DNA from: Hawksworthiomyces lignivorus
Taxonomy: Eukaryota > Ascomycota > Sordariomycetes > Ophiostomatales > Ophiostomataceae
Assembly (NCBI GenBank): GCA_002917075.1
Contig: NTMA01000060.1
Location: 62,001 to 126,000, forward strand
Length of the DNA: 64,000 bases
Reading direction: 5' to 3'
In this document: positions 22,244-34,500 of the stretch, in pieces
Layout: each line of letters opens with the position of its first letter
Numbering within the stretch: the stretch's first letter is position 1
The notes under the pieces: generated by a model
Databases searched by the model: none
What the model saw: only the letters and a program-made list of their open reading frames with translations
Told to the model about the DNA's origin: nothing
Made by a program: the position numbers and the translations under genes

Positions 22244-22635
22244 ATGTCTGGCGAGAACACCCCGAACCACGCCGAAGACGGCGCACCCCCGCCGGTGGAG
22301 CACCTCAACATCAAGGTCACGGACAATAACAACGAGGTCTTCTTTAAGATCAAGCGGACGACCAAACTGGAGAAGCTGATGACGGCCTTCTGCGAGCGGC
22401 AGGGCAAGTCACCGAGCTCCGTGCGGTTCCTGTTCGATGGCCAGCGCGTCCAGCCAAGCGATACACCAGACTCGGTATGAGAAAGCCACACCGACATCCT
22501 TGCATATATTCGAATGTGGAAAATGCATGCTAATTTATCACCGTTTTTTGTCTCTCGGGGGAATAGCTGGAAATGCAAGACTCAGACACGCTTGAAGTCC
22601 ACCAGGAGCAATTGGGCGGCAGCGGCATCTATTAA
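22244..22635 (+). CDS. SMT3: SUMO (ubiquitin-like modifier)
   Basis: Two exons, 22244-22474 and 22567-22635, give 99 residues. The start is the ATG of MSGENTPNHAED, which opens the usual short acidic flexible tail. The beta-grasp fold is clear: EHLNIKVTDNNNEVFFKIK, TTKLEKLMTAFCERQGK, SVRFLFDGQRVQPSDTP, then LEMQDSDTLEVHQEQLGG. The Gly-Gly is followed by four residues (SGIY), so it is a precursor that a Ulp-type protease must trim before conjugation. SUMO is attached to lysines of nuclear proteins through E1, Ubc9 and E3 enzymes. Length and intron position fit a normal single-copy fungal gene. Confidence 0.97.
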
Positions 22636-23187
22636 CTGGGAGAAAATGACGAGCTGAAAGTGAGAGGAAGTAGAGAGCAGGGAGCGGAAAGGAGCGGCAA
22701 GAGCGTTTCAGTGACAAATCTACAGAAGAAAAACGAGGGAACTTTGGGAGTAGGCGCAGGGATAACGCTTGCTTTTTTTCATTACTGTGTATGCTGGTTT
22801 TGCTTTTCAATATGTTTTTGTGTGGTGTTACTTCCAGTCACTTATTGTATTGTCCTCCACGCGTCAGCCACTCATCTTTGACTTCTACGTCATGGCCCTC
22901 TTCAATGTAAACGTTTCTTCTACCTTAGGACTGGGCATGATCAGCAGGGGTCTGGTTGTCACTCTGAGCAAGCTGGAACTGGAACTAGAAGAGCATCAAG
23001 AAGCAAAGCTGTCGGTCATCATTTCTAAAAAAGCAAATTAAACAAGGCTCTGGCAAATATCAGCAAACACGTCGCTATGTCGAACCAAACTGAAGAAACT
23101 CAAAATATGCCCAAATAAATGCAGTAAAAATCAATCTCAAATATAAATCAAATTCCTTCCGTCCTTTTTATCCTTCCCACACGTTAG
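22636..23187. other. convergent 3' interval
   Basis: About 550 nt between the SUMO stop and the LIM gene stop. It is AT-rich with T-runs (22772-22780), consistent with the two 3' untranslated regions. Nothing else is supported. Confidence 0.5.
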
Positions 23188-26175
23188 TTACGCCTTCAAC
23201 TCCCGCTGACGACACATGGTGCATACCACCTGCATCAGTCCGCCAGCTCCCTGGCGCGGGAAAATCTGGCCGTCGACGAACCCGTCGCCACATACGGCGC
23301 ACCGGAAACAGTGCTCGTGCCACTCGGCACCTAGAGCTTGAACGTACTGCCCAATCGCCGCCACGCCGCAAGCTCGACACTTTGGCGCCCGGCGCTCGGT
23401 CCGTTTCGTCTGGCACGTGATGCACCACGCGTAGCCGTCCTTCTCGATGTGAGTTGCTCCTGCGCCGAAGGGATCGCCGCACTCGGCGCAGAAGAAGTGT
23501 CCCACGTGCCAGTGTGCACCCAGCGCTACCACGTGCTCGCCGACGATAGGTGTCTTGCAGTGCTTGCACCGGGGAGCAAACAGCTCGTGCCAGTCTAGAT
23601 GGCAGTAGAAACGCAGGCGATCGTCGCCATCCTCGGCCATTGTCTCTCCAGGGTTCTCCTCGAGAATCTCGCCACGTGCTCGGCGCTCAATCCGGTGCAG
23701 ACGAGCGTTCCGGAACTCGTCCGGCTCTGGTGAAATCTCCAGCGCCTCCAACGACGTCCCACATGCGTAGCACCGGAAGCACTGCGGATGGAACCGCTCT
23801 GATCCATTGCCACCACTTCCAGGAAGACCAGCTAAGGCAACGAAGCGACCCTCGATCGGATATCGACACTCATGGCACCTGGCAGTTGCTCGGCTGCCGG
23901 CTACGCTTCCCGTCGACGATGGTGGAGGACGGTGATGTGGCTGTGCACGCGACCAGTGACCATAAGACCGTCTGGAAGCTGCACTGCCCGGCGTTGGGAG
24001 AGGGCGTGTAGATGCTGGAGGTGTTGCTGCGACGGGGGCTTTGGCCGCCTTGGAGGGGGCAGACGGCTTTGGCTTGTTATCGTCCGGAGTTACAATGATT
24101 GGAATGTCTGGTGTGGTTGTTGGGGGTTCATCGTCGTCGCCAGGCAGCACAATCGTGGGAACGGGCGGCTGCTGACGGCTAGGAGGCTCTTCTGAGATCG
24201 CAATCGTTGGAATTGGCATGGACATCTGGGTGCGGTTTGTGCTTGGCGTCGGCTCTTCGGTCACTGCAATCGTCGGGATGCTTGGCGTGGAGTTAGCTTC
24301 GGCTCGGCCACCATTCACTTGAATAGCGGGCGGCTGGTGGAAAAGGTGACGTGTTTGCGGCGGCTGCTGCTGTTGTTCGCGTCCGGGGTAGTGTTGCTGT
24401 TGTTGCTGCTGTGGCTGCTGTTGCTGTTGCGGCGAGAACGGGGCCGTCGACCGAAGATTCGCAGCAGGTGCGATAGAATGAGTCGTCGAGACTTGGTTGG
24501 GGGCGAAGCTGCTCGTTTGGTTGCTGTTCCTGCCGCTGTCGTAGCGGTTTTTCTCCCGAACGTCTGGCTTTGCATCAGTAGCCGCCTCGTCGACGGGCGC
24601 TTTCCAGTTGGCGTCAAAGCTTACAATCGGGCGTCCCGGGCTGTCGCTGACATACGACGGCGTCGGGAGCTTGGGGTTGCGGTCTTTCAGCTTCATGCTG
24701 GTGGCCTGCCGGATGTCCTCACTGCGGATCTCAACACCGTTCTTGCGCGGCACATCAGGGGGGGCGGCAACACTGCTTTTCTTTTTTTGCTGCGGCAGCG
24801 ATGGGGTATTGGTAGTGTATTGTGGGTTGCGCGACTGGGACGGGGGATTGCGGTGGATTTCAAAGCGAGACACAAGCTTGGAAACCCCAGACGGGACAAC
24901 GGCGACAGGGTCCTTGCCATTGATATTGCTCTCGGCTTTGGCCTGCAAAACACTTGCAGCAGCGGCCGCTTTGTCCTTCTTCTCAGGTGTCGCTATCTCC
25001 GGCTCCTCGTAGATCTGATCGCCGGAAAACGGCTTCTCAATCTCGCCGCTGATGTTCCGCTTCATGCTGCTGCGCCTCCGTCCAGCATTCCTGCTGTTGG
25101 CTGCCGCGGCAGAAGACGACACCATGGGGCGCGGGCCGCCGGCAAGGCCAGTGTATGCTTTTGACCGAACAAAACCGCCTGCCGCAGATGCTGCCGCGGG
25201 CGCCGCAGCCATTGTAGTTGTGGGCTCCCTGACCTGATCAAGACTTTGGCGGGCGCTGCTACTGGCGCTGCCACTGCCACCGCTGACAACGCGGTTCGAT
25301 CCGTACGAGTAACGGTTGCGCCGTGATCCGAGGTCTTCGCAAGAAGACGCTGAACTGCCAGATACGGAGCGAGAGGCTGGGTCGCGTGCTAGGCCGCTGG
25401 GCTCAATGTCGTTGCCATACCGACCGACACTAGCGGTGCGGGCATGAGCATAGCTGTCTTTGCGGAGATGCTGTTTGTACTGGTAGGGTGCGCCAGGCTC
25501 GGGCGGCTTGATACCGTTCTGGTGCTGCCATACGAGCTCGGCTGCCTCGTTGAGAGCGGCATTGTAGATGCGCTGGTCGTCTTCGTCAGCAGGAGGTGTC
25601 GCCGTAGCAGGGTTCGCGGCCTGCTTTCCATGCTTCTTCGTCTCATCCCTGAGGTCCATATCCTCGAGAGCATTTCGCAGAGAAACGGCCTCCTCCTTCT
25701 CCATCCACCGTTGGCCGCGCTCCATGTACGTGTCTGTAGGCACCACTTCGTCGGGCCGCAGTGGCGGAGGTACACGCTGTGCGGTGGTTTTGTCTGGGTA
25801 ATAATCGCGGCCTCGTCCACTAACAGTTGAGTAGCGAGAAGAGATGCTGCCAGATATGGACTGGCTTCCAATGGATGGGCGCCCTGTGATAGATGGCGCT
25901 GCTCTTGCGGCTGAAGAAACATGCGACTGTGATCGTTGATGGAGCTGAGCGGGAAAGGAATCTGAGATGGCTGGCGAGGCAAGACTGCCGCCGCTGCTGG
26001 TAGTGTTTGAAACGCCAGTACTACCGGAGACGTCAAAGGACACACGGCTTCCAACAGACACCCGGCCTGAATCCCGGCGAGAGGAGCTGCCGCTGGACGG
26101 CAGAGGACGGGCACCGCCAGGTCTGGCCACGCGATTGTTTCGCAAATCGGCCAGATAAGAAGCTGGGTAGGGCAT
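23188..26175 (-). CDS. Three-LIM-domain, paxillin-like protein
   Basis: A single long frame. I chose the ATG at 26175 (MPYPASYLADLRNNR), a start I recall from fungal LIM proteins, giving 995 residues. An ATG at 26241 would add a poly-Lys stretch. Residues 1-760 are disordered, rich in Ser, Pro and Gln. They include a CAG-type Gln tract and repeated motifs of the kind IPTIAVTEEP, IPTIAISEEP and VPTIVLPGDD, which look like short linear docking repeats. The C-terminal 230 residues hold three LIM zinc-binding domains: CHECRYPIEG to CHLDWHELF, CKHCKTPIVGEH to CITC, and CRACGVAAIGQY to CTMC. The first LIM domain has an extra loop of about 40 residues. Similar fungal proteins (Pxl1 type) act at sites of polarised growth and septation; that role is inferred. 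Confidence 0.85.
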   Translation of the reverse strand: MPYPASYLADLRNNRVARPGGARPLPSSGSSSRRDSGRVSVGSRVSFDVSGSTGVSNTTSSGGSLASPAISDSFPAQLHQRSQSHVSSAARAAPSITGRPSIGSQSISGSISSRYSTVSGRGRDYYPDKTTAQRVPPPLRPDEVVPTDTYMERGQRWMEKEEAVSLRNALEDMDLRDETKKHGKQAANPATATPPADEDDQRIYNAALNEAAELVWQHQNGIKPPEPGAPYQYKQHLRKDSYAHARTASVGRYGNDIEPSGLARDPASRSVSGSSASSCEDLGSRRNRYSYGSNRVVSGGSGSASSSARQSLDQVREPTTTMAAAPAAASAAGGFVRSKAYTGLAGGPRPMVSSSAAAANSRNAGRRRSSMKRNISGEIEKPFSGDQIYEEPEIATPEKKDKAAAAASVLQAKAESNINGKDPVAVVPSGVSKLVSRFEIHRNPPSQSRNPQYTTNTPSLPQQKKKSSVAAPPDVPRKNGVEIRSEDIRQATSMKLKDRNPKLPTPSYVSDSPGRPIVSFDANWKAPVDEAATDAKPDVREKNRYDSGRNSNQTSSFAPNQVSTTHSIAPAANLRSTAPFSPQQQQQPQQQQQQHYPGREQQQQPPQTRHLFHQPPAIQVNGGRAEANSTPSIPTIAVTEEPTPSTNRTQMSMPIPTIAISEEPPSRQQPPVPTIVLPGDDDEPPTTTPDIPIIVTPDDNKPKPSAPSKAAKAPVAATPPASTRPLPTPGSAASRRSYGHWSRAQPHHRPPPSSTGSVAGSRATARCHECRYPIEGRFVALAGLPGSGGNGSERFHPQCFRCYACGTSLEALEISPEPDEFRNARLHRIERRARGEILEENPGETMAEDGDDRLRFYCHLDWHELFAPRCKHCKTPIVGEHVVALGAHWHVGHFFCAECGDPFGAGATHIEKDGYAWCITCQTKRTERRAPKCRACGVAAIGQYVQALGAEWHEHCFRCAVCGDGFVDGQIFPRQGAGGLMQVVCTMCRQRELKA
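24361..24438. repeat. CTG/CAG-type triplet tracts
   Basis: Interrupted CTG/TTG runs which on the coding (minus) strand read as CAG/CAA and encode the glutamine tracts of the LIM-domain protein. Confidence 0.8.
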
Positions 26176-29008
26176 AGTCAGCGCTGGTTTCCTCTTAGAC
26201 TTCTTCTTCTTCTTCTTCTTCACTTTCGTCAGAATTCGCATCTAGGAAACGCACCAAACTGGTCATTGGACATGTAACTTGGTGATGGTGGCGTCACTTT
26301 GCGGGAGGACGTCCGCTCTCGCGCCTTGCCTCGGGTGGACATGGCGGCGGTGGTGCTGGAATGCGAAAGAAACAATAAATATCTGCACTGTCAAGAAATC
26401 GGCCAAAAAATGGTAAATATGGATGAGCAAACGAAGCAGGAATGTAGGCAATTGAACAGCTAGATGTGGATGAGTAGTCGAGTATGTGTATGTAGTCAAG
26501 CAGACGCGGCTGGCTTGTTGTTTGATCTTAAGTACAGCCTAACGGAAGTGTTTACAGGGCTGATCAGATTGGGTTGCTGGGCAGGAAATGCAGTGTTCGG
26601 GTTAGCATCAAGTGAGACAGGAAAGGCGGCGAAGGGAAAGAGATGGCATAAAAACGCGGTATGACGACGATCTGTTGTTGTTGAGCGTCTTTTAGGAGGG
26701 CGAGAGGAGTCTCCTGTTCTCCCTTTTCTTTTCTTTTTTCTTGGTGGTGTTTTCCCTATACGACGTAGTTAATATTATTATTACCTGTGCTTTTTTAATT
26801 GCTGCCTTCCTAATACTGCTGGGTTGTTTACCCCACCGCAAAGTCGTTGACTGGACAACTTCGCTAGGGCCACTATTTTCTCTTTATTTTCTTCCTGCAG
26901 TTTTAATTGTTTTTTTAAGCCGCTGTCGCCTCACTACTACTTAAGCTGCCAGGGCCCTCCAGTCTACCACGGTCCTTTGCGAGTAGAATTACAGTATATG
27001 CACCTGTTAAATGGTCGCAGCATTACGGAGTGCCGTACGGTGCCCCCGTACCTGGCAGAGACCCGCTCTCACAGGACCTGCAGCCGCGCCCCAGCCAGCC
27101 AGGACCTGTCGCTCTCTGATACAGCGTGCTATCGCACAAGGGCCAGGCTATCACCCTTCTTTGTTGTTCTAGAACCTGCTAAGCCAATCGCAGCTCCTCA
27201 CTTAGCAGCTGATTCTGGACAACAAATGTCTTCACCGCAGCAACTACATAGACATACGAGAATCTATACAGTACGCTCACTCGCAAAGGACAAATATTCG
27301 CGGTCCAGCTTTCTGTGTAGTTAGAGAGCATCTACACGTACACGTATCGTACGAATGTCAATAAATGCCCCCCATATATAGACCGCGCTTCGCGCGAGGC
27401 AAGGATAGATGACTCACTCCTTTTCACACTGTACTGAATTCACAAAATAAATACCGACCAGTTAGCACTTGAACATTTAAATGTTATCCCGGTTCGGAAT
27501 CGCATCGGGTTTTGCGGGGAGTTAGGCTCTCTATGATTATGCATACGAGTATTAAATTACACCGTACTCCGTATTTTCCTCGAAATCCCATGGCCGCATC
27601 TAAACAGCTCTCTACAACAGTTTCTGCCAAATTATTCAGGCTTTGATTCCAAACCAAGCTTCCGATTTTAGGTACTCGGGCTGTCCTGGATACCGAACCT
27701 GGTTGTTGCTTATGTTTCGAGGCGGGCCTATATTAACCCAGTCAGCCTTGCTCTCAGGTCACACCGACCACCTCTACTTCTCTTATGCCGTACACCAGTA
27801 ATATGTTTAATATCGGGTTGTCAAGCGGAGGGCGTCGGCAGAGAACACTGACCGCCTATACGGCGACAACCGGCCTTGGCCTCGTCGGGCCTGGTTTGCT
27901 CAATTGCTTCCTTGGGAAATGCCAACCCGCGTGACCCATCTAACAAACGCTCTGTCTTTTCGTTTTATTACTCGTACATCATTCGTTTCAAATCTTCTCT
28001 CTCAGCGCGTACTACGCTCTTTTTAACCAACACGGCCGTTGTCGGCTAGCAAGGCTGCGCAAATCGTATCAAGATGCCTCGGTGGTATGGGGACTCTGAT
28101 GCGTCATTGCCGACCATCTTTAGTAAATCCGCACGGCATAGAATGCCGGCCAGCGCACTAAGCACACTATTGTGACTCGTAAAATTACTTCCTCTAGGGA
28201 TGGCGTTCAGACTGTGAAGGGTGGCGCTACGACTATCAGCCATCTAGTGGTGCCGGCCTATCTATGTAGTCCCCCATCTTGCTCCCATCTTGGCATGTGT
28301 GGCCGGGTTTGTGCCTTTCCTTGCCGCCCCCTCCCCCTTAGTTGCTTTCTCCTTCTTATTTCCAGATCCCGAGCTTCTGTAATATCTATCCTTCACGCTG
28401 CCCCCTGCCGCAAAATATCGCGCTGCCAAAGGACGCCGTTCAGCTCGTTGGACGTGATTGCTAGCTCAGATCTGCTTCGCGCGTTCGTTTCGTACTCGTA
28501 CTGTAAATGTACGATATGTGTTGTGTCATAGGTGCTTCCGCTCTTATTCCCCACACTTTTGCGGCCATCGTCTATGCCTTTCTAGCTCTAATGTCGGCTC
28601 CGTCCAGGCGGAAGAAAATATAAAATTTTCTAAATGTGACCCTGCGCATACTTTTCTGAAAAAATTCGATGGTTTTGTATTGGCATTTAGTTTCTTGCTT
28701 CGACCCATTGAGTAATAGAAATTCGATGTGAAGTCTTACCCCGGAGAGATATATACTCGACTGCAATACTTACCGAATATATGCCTGCATATTGCAATTC
28801 ATGACAGTCTCGAGTCTTTCCTTTTGCAAACTTCTTTTCTATAACGAGTTGCGTTCCTCGTTCTTTATTTCGATCAGAATCCATTAGGATCTTTCTTTTT
28901 TTTTTCTTAACTCGCATTTTAAATTGCTAGACTTGTTCAATTCCTGTATACTTTGCGCTTACCCGCCTTGTTATCTTGCGGAGCTACCTCGCTTACACCC
29001 CTCCGGCG
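26176..29008. other. long divergent intergenic interval
   Basis: About 2.8 kb between the LIM gene and the MCT-type transporter. It begins with a TTC repeat at 26203-26221. It contains one TACTCCGTA copy at 27565-27573 and related CGTACGG/CGTACGA sequences near 27030-27060 and 27345. Short open frames (26977-27324, 28046-28243 and 28172-28531) lack domains or splice support. It probably holds regulatory DNA for both flanking genes. Confidence 0.5.
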
Positions 29009-31051
29009 ATGGCCTCTGCTCCGGAACCCGCGCCGATACCTCTCGAAGGTGAATCGGCTATTGCCGCTCGAACTCCCAGCCGCATCCATAATGCTGCTGA
29101 TGCCGAAGAAAAGCGAGGCTTGAACGAAAGAGAAGAACCAACGTCCGATGACTCTTCGAATGCGCCACAAGAAGAGTTCAAAGAGGGCGGTTATGGCTGG
29201 TGAGAATCCTGCGCGCTCTTGTCTTGCTGTCTTTATATGATTTTGTGTGGTCTCTAACCATCTCTGTTTGTTCCTCATCAGGGTCGTCGTTCTCGCTGTG
29301 TTCTTACTCAATGCTCACACATGGGGCATGAATTCGGTATGTCCTCTGACTCCGCACCCTTCTTTCTCTCCGGGTGCCAGGTAGCCGACAACTGGTGAGC
29401 TCTCTCAGACTAATAGCACCACTGCCAGTCTTATGCCGTCTTTCTCGCCTATTATCTCAACCATGGCCAATTCCCTGGTGCAAGCGATATAGCGTTTGCA
29501 TTTGTTGGTGGCTTGTCCATCTCAATAGGTAACGCCATTCAACTGATTTCTCTTTCTATTCTCTCTTTTCTTTTCAGATTGATCTTGCAAGAAGAACCGC
29601 CTCTGACCTCTAATGCAGCGCTGCTCATCTCGCCGTTGGCCACAGCATGTGTTGGCCGGTTTGGCACACGGCCGACTCTTATGCTTGGCATCTTTTTTGA
29701 AACGTATGTTTGTTTCGCTGTTCATTATTTTCCTCATTTTATTTTCTTCATTGTATAGGTTTATTTGGGGATGAGGGTTCGAAATAAAATGACCTGCTAA
29801 CTCGACCGTGTCGTCGCTCCGTTCAGCATCGCCTTCATCGGCGCCTCCTTCACCTCCCAGATGTGGCACCTCCTCCTGAGCCAGGGCGTCGCCTTTGGCA
29901 TCGGCATGGGCTTCATCTTTGTCGCCTCCGTCGGCGTCGTGCCCCAGTGGTTCACCAAGCGCCGCTCGTTTGCCAACTCCATCGGCACGGCGGGCTCCGG
30001 CATCGGCGGTCTGACGTACTCGCTCGCGACCAACGCCATGATTCGCAACATCGGCCTGGCCTGGGCCTTCCGCGTGCTGGCCATCCTCGCCTGCGTCGTC
30101 AACATCGTGTCCACGCTGCTCGTGCGCGACCGCAACAAGTCCGTCGGCGCCGTCCACGTCGCCTTTCACCTGCCCCTGTTCCGTCAGGTCGAGTACGTCC
30201 TGCTGGTCGTCTGGAGCTTCTTCTCTCTGCTCGCTTACGTCATCGTCGTCTTCTCCCTGCCCGACTACGCCGAGTCCGTCGGCTACTCCGCGTCCCAGGG
30301 CTCGCTCATCGGCGCCCTCTTCAACCTCTCCCAGGGCCTCGGCCGCCCCCTCATCGGCCTAGCCAGCGACCCCGTCGGCCGCCTCAATGTCTCCGCCCTC
30401 GGCACCCTGGCCGCCGGCTTGGCTGCGCTCTTTATCTGGATTTTCGCTGGCAAGTTCTACGGCGGCCTGGTCGTCTACAGCCTTCTCGGTGGCTTTGCCG
30501 GCATCTTGTGGGCCACAGTGGCGCCGGTGACCGCCGAGGTGGTGGGCATTCCGCTGCTGCCTTCCGGTAAGTAGCGTCCACGCTTGTTTTACTTCTGGGG
30601 TCCTTTTCGAAGCCCAGGAAACAAGGCTATATCCAAACTAACGTGCTTCTCTTTCCTTAGCTCTGTCCATTCTCTGGGTCGTCTTGGCCTTCCCCGCAAC
30701 CTTTGCTGAGGTGATTGGCCTAAGTCTTCGGACGGTGGCAGGGACCGACTCCTACCTCCATGCGCAGCTCTTTGCCGGCTTATGCTATATTGCTGCTTTT
30801 GTTGCAGGTATGGTTCTTTTTGCCTTAGATGCCTCTTGTCTTTCTTGTTTGTTTGCATTGGCTAACGCAGAATAGCATGGCTCCTGCGGGCGTGGAAGCT
30901 GCACCAGCTCGACGACATGCACCTTACCCAGTCCCAAGAAACTGCAGAGATCCGCGACGGTGCGGCCTTTGAGCAAAATGAGTCTCAGAGGACTTCTTTC
31001 GGATCATATCTGCTGAGAGGAAAGTGGATTTTTGAGATAAGGCGAGTATAA
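29009..31051 (+). CDS. MFS transporter, monocarboxylate (MCT) type
   Basis: Seven exons, 29009-29199, 29282-29336, 29429-29528, 29619-29703, 29827-30566, 30661-30807 and 30876-31051, with matching phases, give 497 residues. The N-terminal 60 residues are cytosolic and acidic. The sequence then enters TM1 at EGGYGWVVVLAVFLLNAHTWG, the signature start of fungal MCT-like carriers. About twelve membrane segments can be traced. Loop 2-3 carries RFGTRPTLMLG, and the segment GIGMGFIFVASVGVVPQWFTKRR is the conserved TM4/5 region. Fungal members carry monocarboxylates, riboflavin or related organic acids; the substrate cannot be read from sequence. Some introns are tight (about 80-120 nt), so unspliced reading gives a broken protein. 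Confidence 0.9.
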
Positions 31052-31575
31052 AAAAGCATACAATAATTTGGCATTTAGTCAGAGGCCAAGGTACACGGAT
31101 TGTATACATAATAAACATATCTGGGTAAGGCGCATAGCAGTTTGCATTTTGTTCACTTCATCGTCACATACCATACATACCATATTTTGCATAGTTTCAT
31201 ATCTGTACAATGTAATACCGTGTTTTGAGATGCTTGCTATACAGAACCCATGTCTCACAGGATGTTACAAGAAACAATCTCTTAGTCTTTAGTTGCGTAA
31301 ATGTTCTGAGATCAATAAGCTGTCGCAGCTCAACTGCACTCAATAATCGCTACACAGAAATATATTACAGCATCAACCATTCTTCTGATAAACTCGTCTA
31401 CCTTGAACCGAACGGACGTTAAAGTAAACACAAAAAAAAAAAAAAAAGAGACGCCATGACTTGAAGCATCGCCATACTACAAGTAAAGTCCAATTAATAC
31501 AAAGTAGAAAAAAAGAACGGACACATGTCCAAAGAAGCTAAAAGAATATATAAAAAAAAAAGAGAGATCAAGCCG
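31052..31575. other. convergent 3' interval
   Basis: About 520 AT-rich nt between two stops, with an A-run at 31431-31447. No gene is seen. Confidence 0.5.
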
Positions 31576-34500
31576 CTATGCATCGTTGACACCTTTACTG
31601 TAGCTGGGAGTAAGAAGGCCTGTGGATATGGCGTCGTCCTCCTTCGATGTTTCCATATCGCCATCTTCGCCATCTGTATGAATGCTTTCCTCGCCGCGAG
31701 CAGCTCGCCTAGCAATGTCACGCTCATGGTAAATTTCGCTGCGTCGGCGCTCTGCTTCTGTTAAGCAATCCACATATGTGCGGTACTTGACAATCTCGCG
31801 CAGCAAATGAGAGCTCTTGCGCTCCCAGTTGGCCATGGCCTTGTTGGCATTGTGGCCCCGGGGAGTGAAGGCCAACAACATTGGTGAGCGTAGAGCGTTG
31901 TGTGCCTGCAGGTCATTCTCAATGCTCTGGACGTATGCTAGCAACGTCTGCAACTGCTGCGGTTCTGGTGCATTCGATGGGCGCAATGACTGTGCTGGCG
32001 GGACCCACTCTGCAATGTGAATACGGTCTCCCGGCAGCTTTCCGTGGCGACCTCCAGATCCATGAATATTGACGTTGGCAGCCGATGCGAAACCACTAGA
32101 TGACGAACCAGTCCGGACATGACCGAAGTCAAATGAGCCGGAACGTGAGCGGAAAGAACCGCGAGATTGTATGCTTGCCCGACCGGCCGCAGCTGACCCT
32201 GGCCGTGAGGCAGATGGAGGGTAGGGTCCATTTCCACTGCCTAAACTTCCGCCGGTCGGAACCGAAGGAAGAGCAGTGCTCGATTCGTTATTGATGGCAT
32301 TCACAAGCGCGTTGTTGACGATCGCTTCACTCCAGCCATACTCGATATTCGAGATGCCACCGACCAGTGGGTGCGTACTCAGGCGAGCACTCCAATAGTT
32401 TGCCGTTGTAACAAATTCCTTGCAGATCTCCGGTGTGCCGACTTGGAATAGGTGGACGGCGCCGGTCGGTAAACTGAGCGCCCATACATGAGGACGTTGG
32501 CGAGAGTAGCCAGGAGATGGCAAGGCCGAAGCCAGCGTCTGTTTCAATCCAAAAGAACCAACATTTGTTGCATTCTCCTGCCAATTGCCACCGCCCACAA
32601 CGGCTCCCTTTGGCAAAGCTGCGTTATTGCGCCCACGGCTTTTAGCCCGAAGGGATTTGTTAGGGGAGAACGAAAAGAGGCTCATGTGCCCTTTTTGAAC
32701 AACAGCAAATACCTCCGTCCAGTTTCTGTCCTTAGCTTTCTTGTCCATGCCATCTAAATGATGCTTGTGGACGACAATGCCTTCCTTTACCCAAGGTGGG
32801 CCAGCAAGTTCCAGTGACTCGTCGTCCAGCAAAGAGCTATCCTTATGGTGGATTGACTGATCGTCGCTAACAATAGACTGGGCACTGCCTAGATTATCTT
32901 CGCGAATAATTGCCTGACTGAGGGCATTAGCAAATCCAATAGATTGCTGATAATCGCCTCGACCCCATGTAGAGCCAAAGGATTCCATAGACATGGACGT
33001 CTGAGTTCGTCCAAGAGATTGGCGGCTCCATGTCGCTGATGAAACCGTGGGGCTCCAGATGGAATTACCATCTTCAAAGCTCGTTCGACTCGAGGAGAAT
33101 CCATTACCAGCCGTGCGAACTCTTGATCTGCTCTTCGACATCCACCGAGAAGAGCCATTTCGAGGATTCGATTCAGCTACGCGCCCCCGCGTAGACGTTT
33201 GACCCTCAGAAGGAGCCTTGCTGAGAACGCTCGGCGTTCGCTTCAGCATACCCATAACAGACAGGCCACCCTGAGTTGCCATCTGACCGCTGTTTCCACT
33301 TTCAGCACCAAATAGAGGAAGTCGTTCATCGCGGATGGACGCATAGATCATCTTCAGGACAGCCTCCATTTGGGAATCCCATCCTCGCAAAGAGCCATCG
33401 AAGGGAGCTTTCACCAGCGGCCCACAGTCGTCATGCTGACCCAGCGAAGATTCTGACCGGGGAGGGAGACCGGAAGAAAGTGGAGGGGCTAAACCACCGT
33501 CTTGTTGATCAATCGATGGACGTCTGCTCCCTGTTGTCGGGTTCTTGCTGGATAGAATGCTGCGACGGTCAAAGGAGGCTTCTGCGGCTGACTCGGAGAG
33601 TGTATGGTGCACCGAAGTCATTGTATTCTTGATGAATTGAGATCGTGTCATCTTTGATTCAATGTCTGCCAGGTGCAAATCTGTGTTCAAAAGCATGATA
33701 GAATAACAGATTGTGTGCACAATATCTGAAAAGTAGTTAGAAAATCGAATGCGAAGATCCGACGGATCCAATACAGCAGTGAGAAAACAAAGAAAAAACA
33801 TACCCATAGATTTGAATCCGTGGTTAGGATTGCATGCGCACCACCGCTTTGAAAAGGAGACGAGAATACGATCGACTTGCTGAGTCTCGGCACGCAAAAT
33901 TAGACGACTGCATACTTCACGGAGAGCGTTGACAATGCTCAAGTTGCGGAAGTCGTAGAGGTCCATGTAAGCTTGGAGTGTCCGCTGCCGCACAGGGCCT
34001 TCTTCGCCCATCCATGCAGCAGCCTTCTCCTTTTGGATGAAGTCTTCGTTACCCTCAAATATGTTTAGAGCTTTTTGTTGGTCGTCCTCTGTTGGTTCGC
34101 CAATCACGAATTTAGGCTCGTCGATCGTGCTGGACGGGCCATGATCCATATCCAATTCTCCGTTCTCGAACTTCAGTATAGGCGTCTGTAAGCCGCCTGT
34201 TGACGCGAGAACTGTATCAGTTGAAATAGCGATGCTTCTCGGGGACGAAACTGTGCCCTCGATAGGCAAGCTTAACTTGGAGCCTCGCGATTCGTTATCA
34301 CCTTCTAAACTCCTACCAGTAGGAGAATTTGACTTATTAGATAGCTGGTGCCGTGATGTGGCTGGCGAGAGCAGCTGCTCATCTGCTGCCGCCGGCAGAA
34401 TAGGTACATTGTTTCGGTTGGCCCCTTGTTGCTCGAGACGATGCTGGGCCAGGGCTTTGTTCGCGACCCTGCGTGGACTCTCTTCGCTATCGCTATTGTC

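Noticed and set aside
26263..26499. 78-codon minus-strand frame upstream of the LIM gene
   Set aside because: No domain, probably leader; could hold an upstream exon of the LIM gene but no clear splice pair was found.
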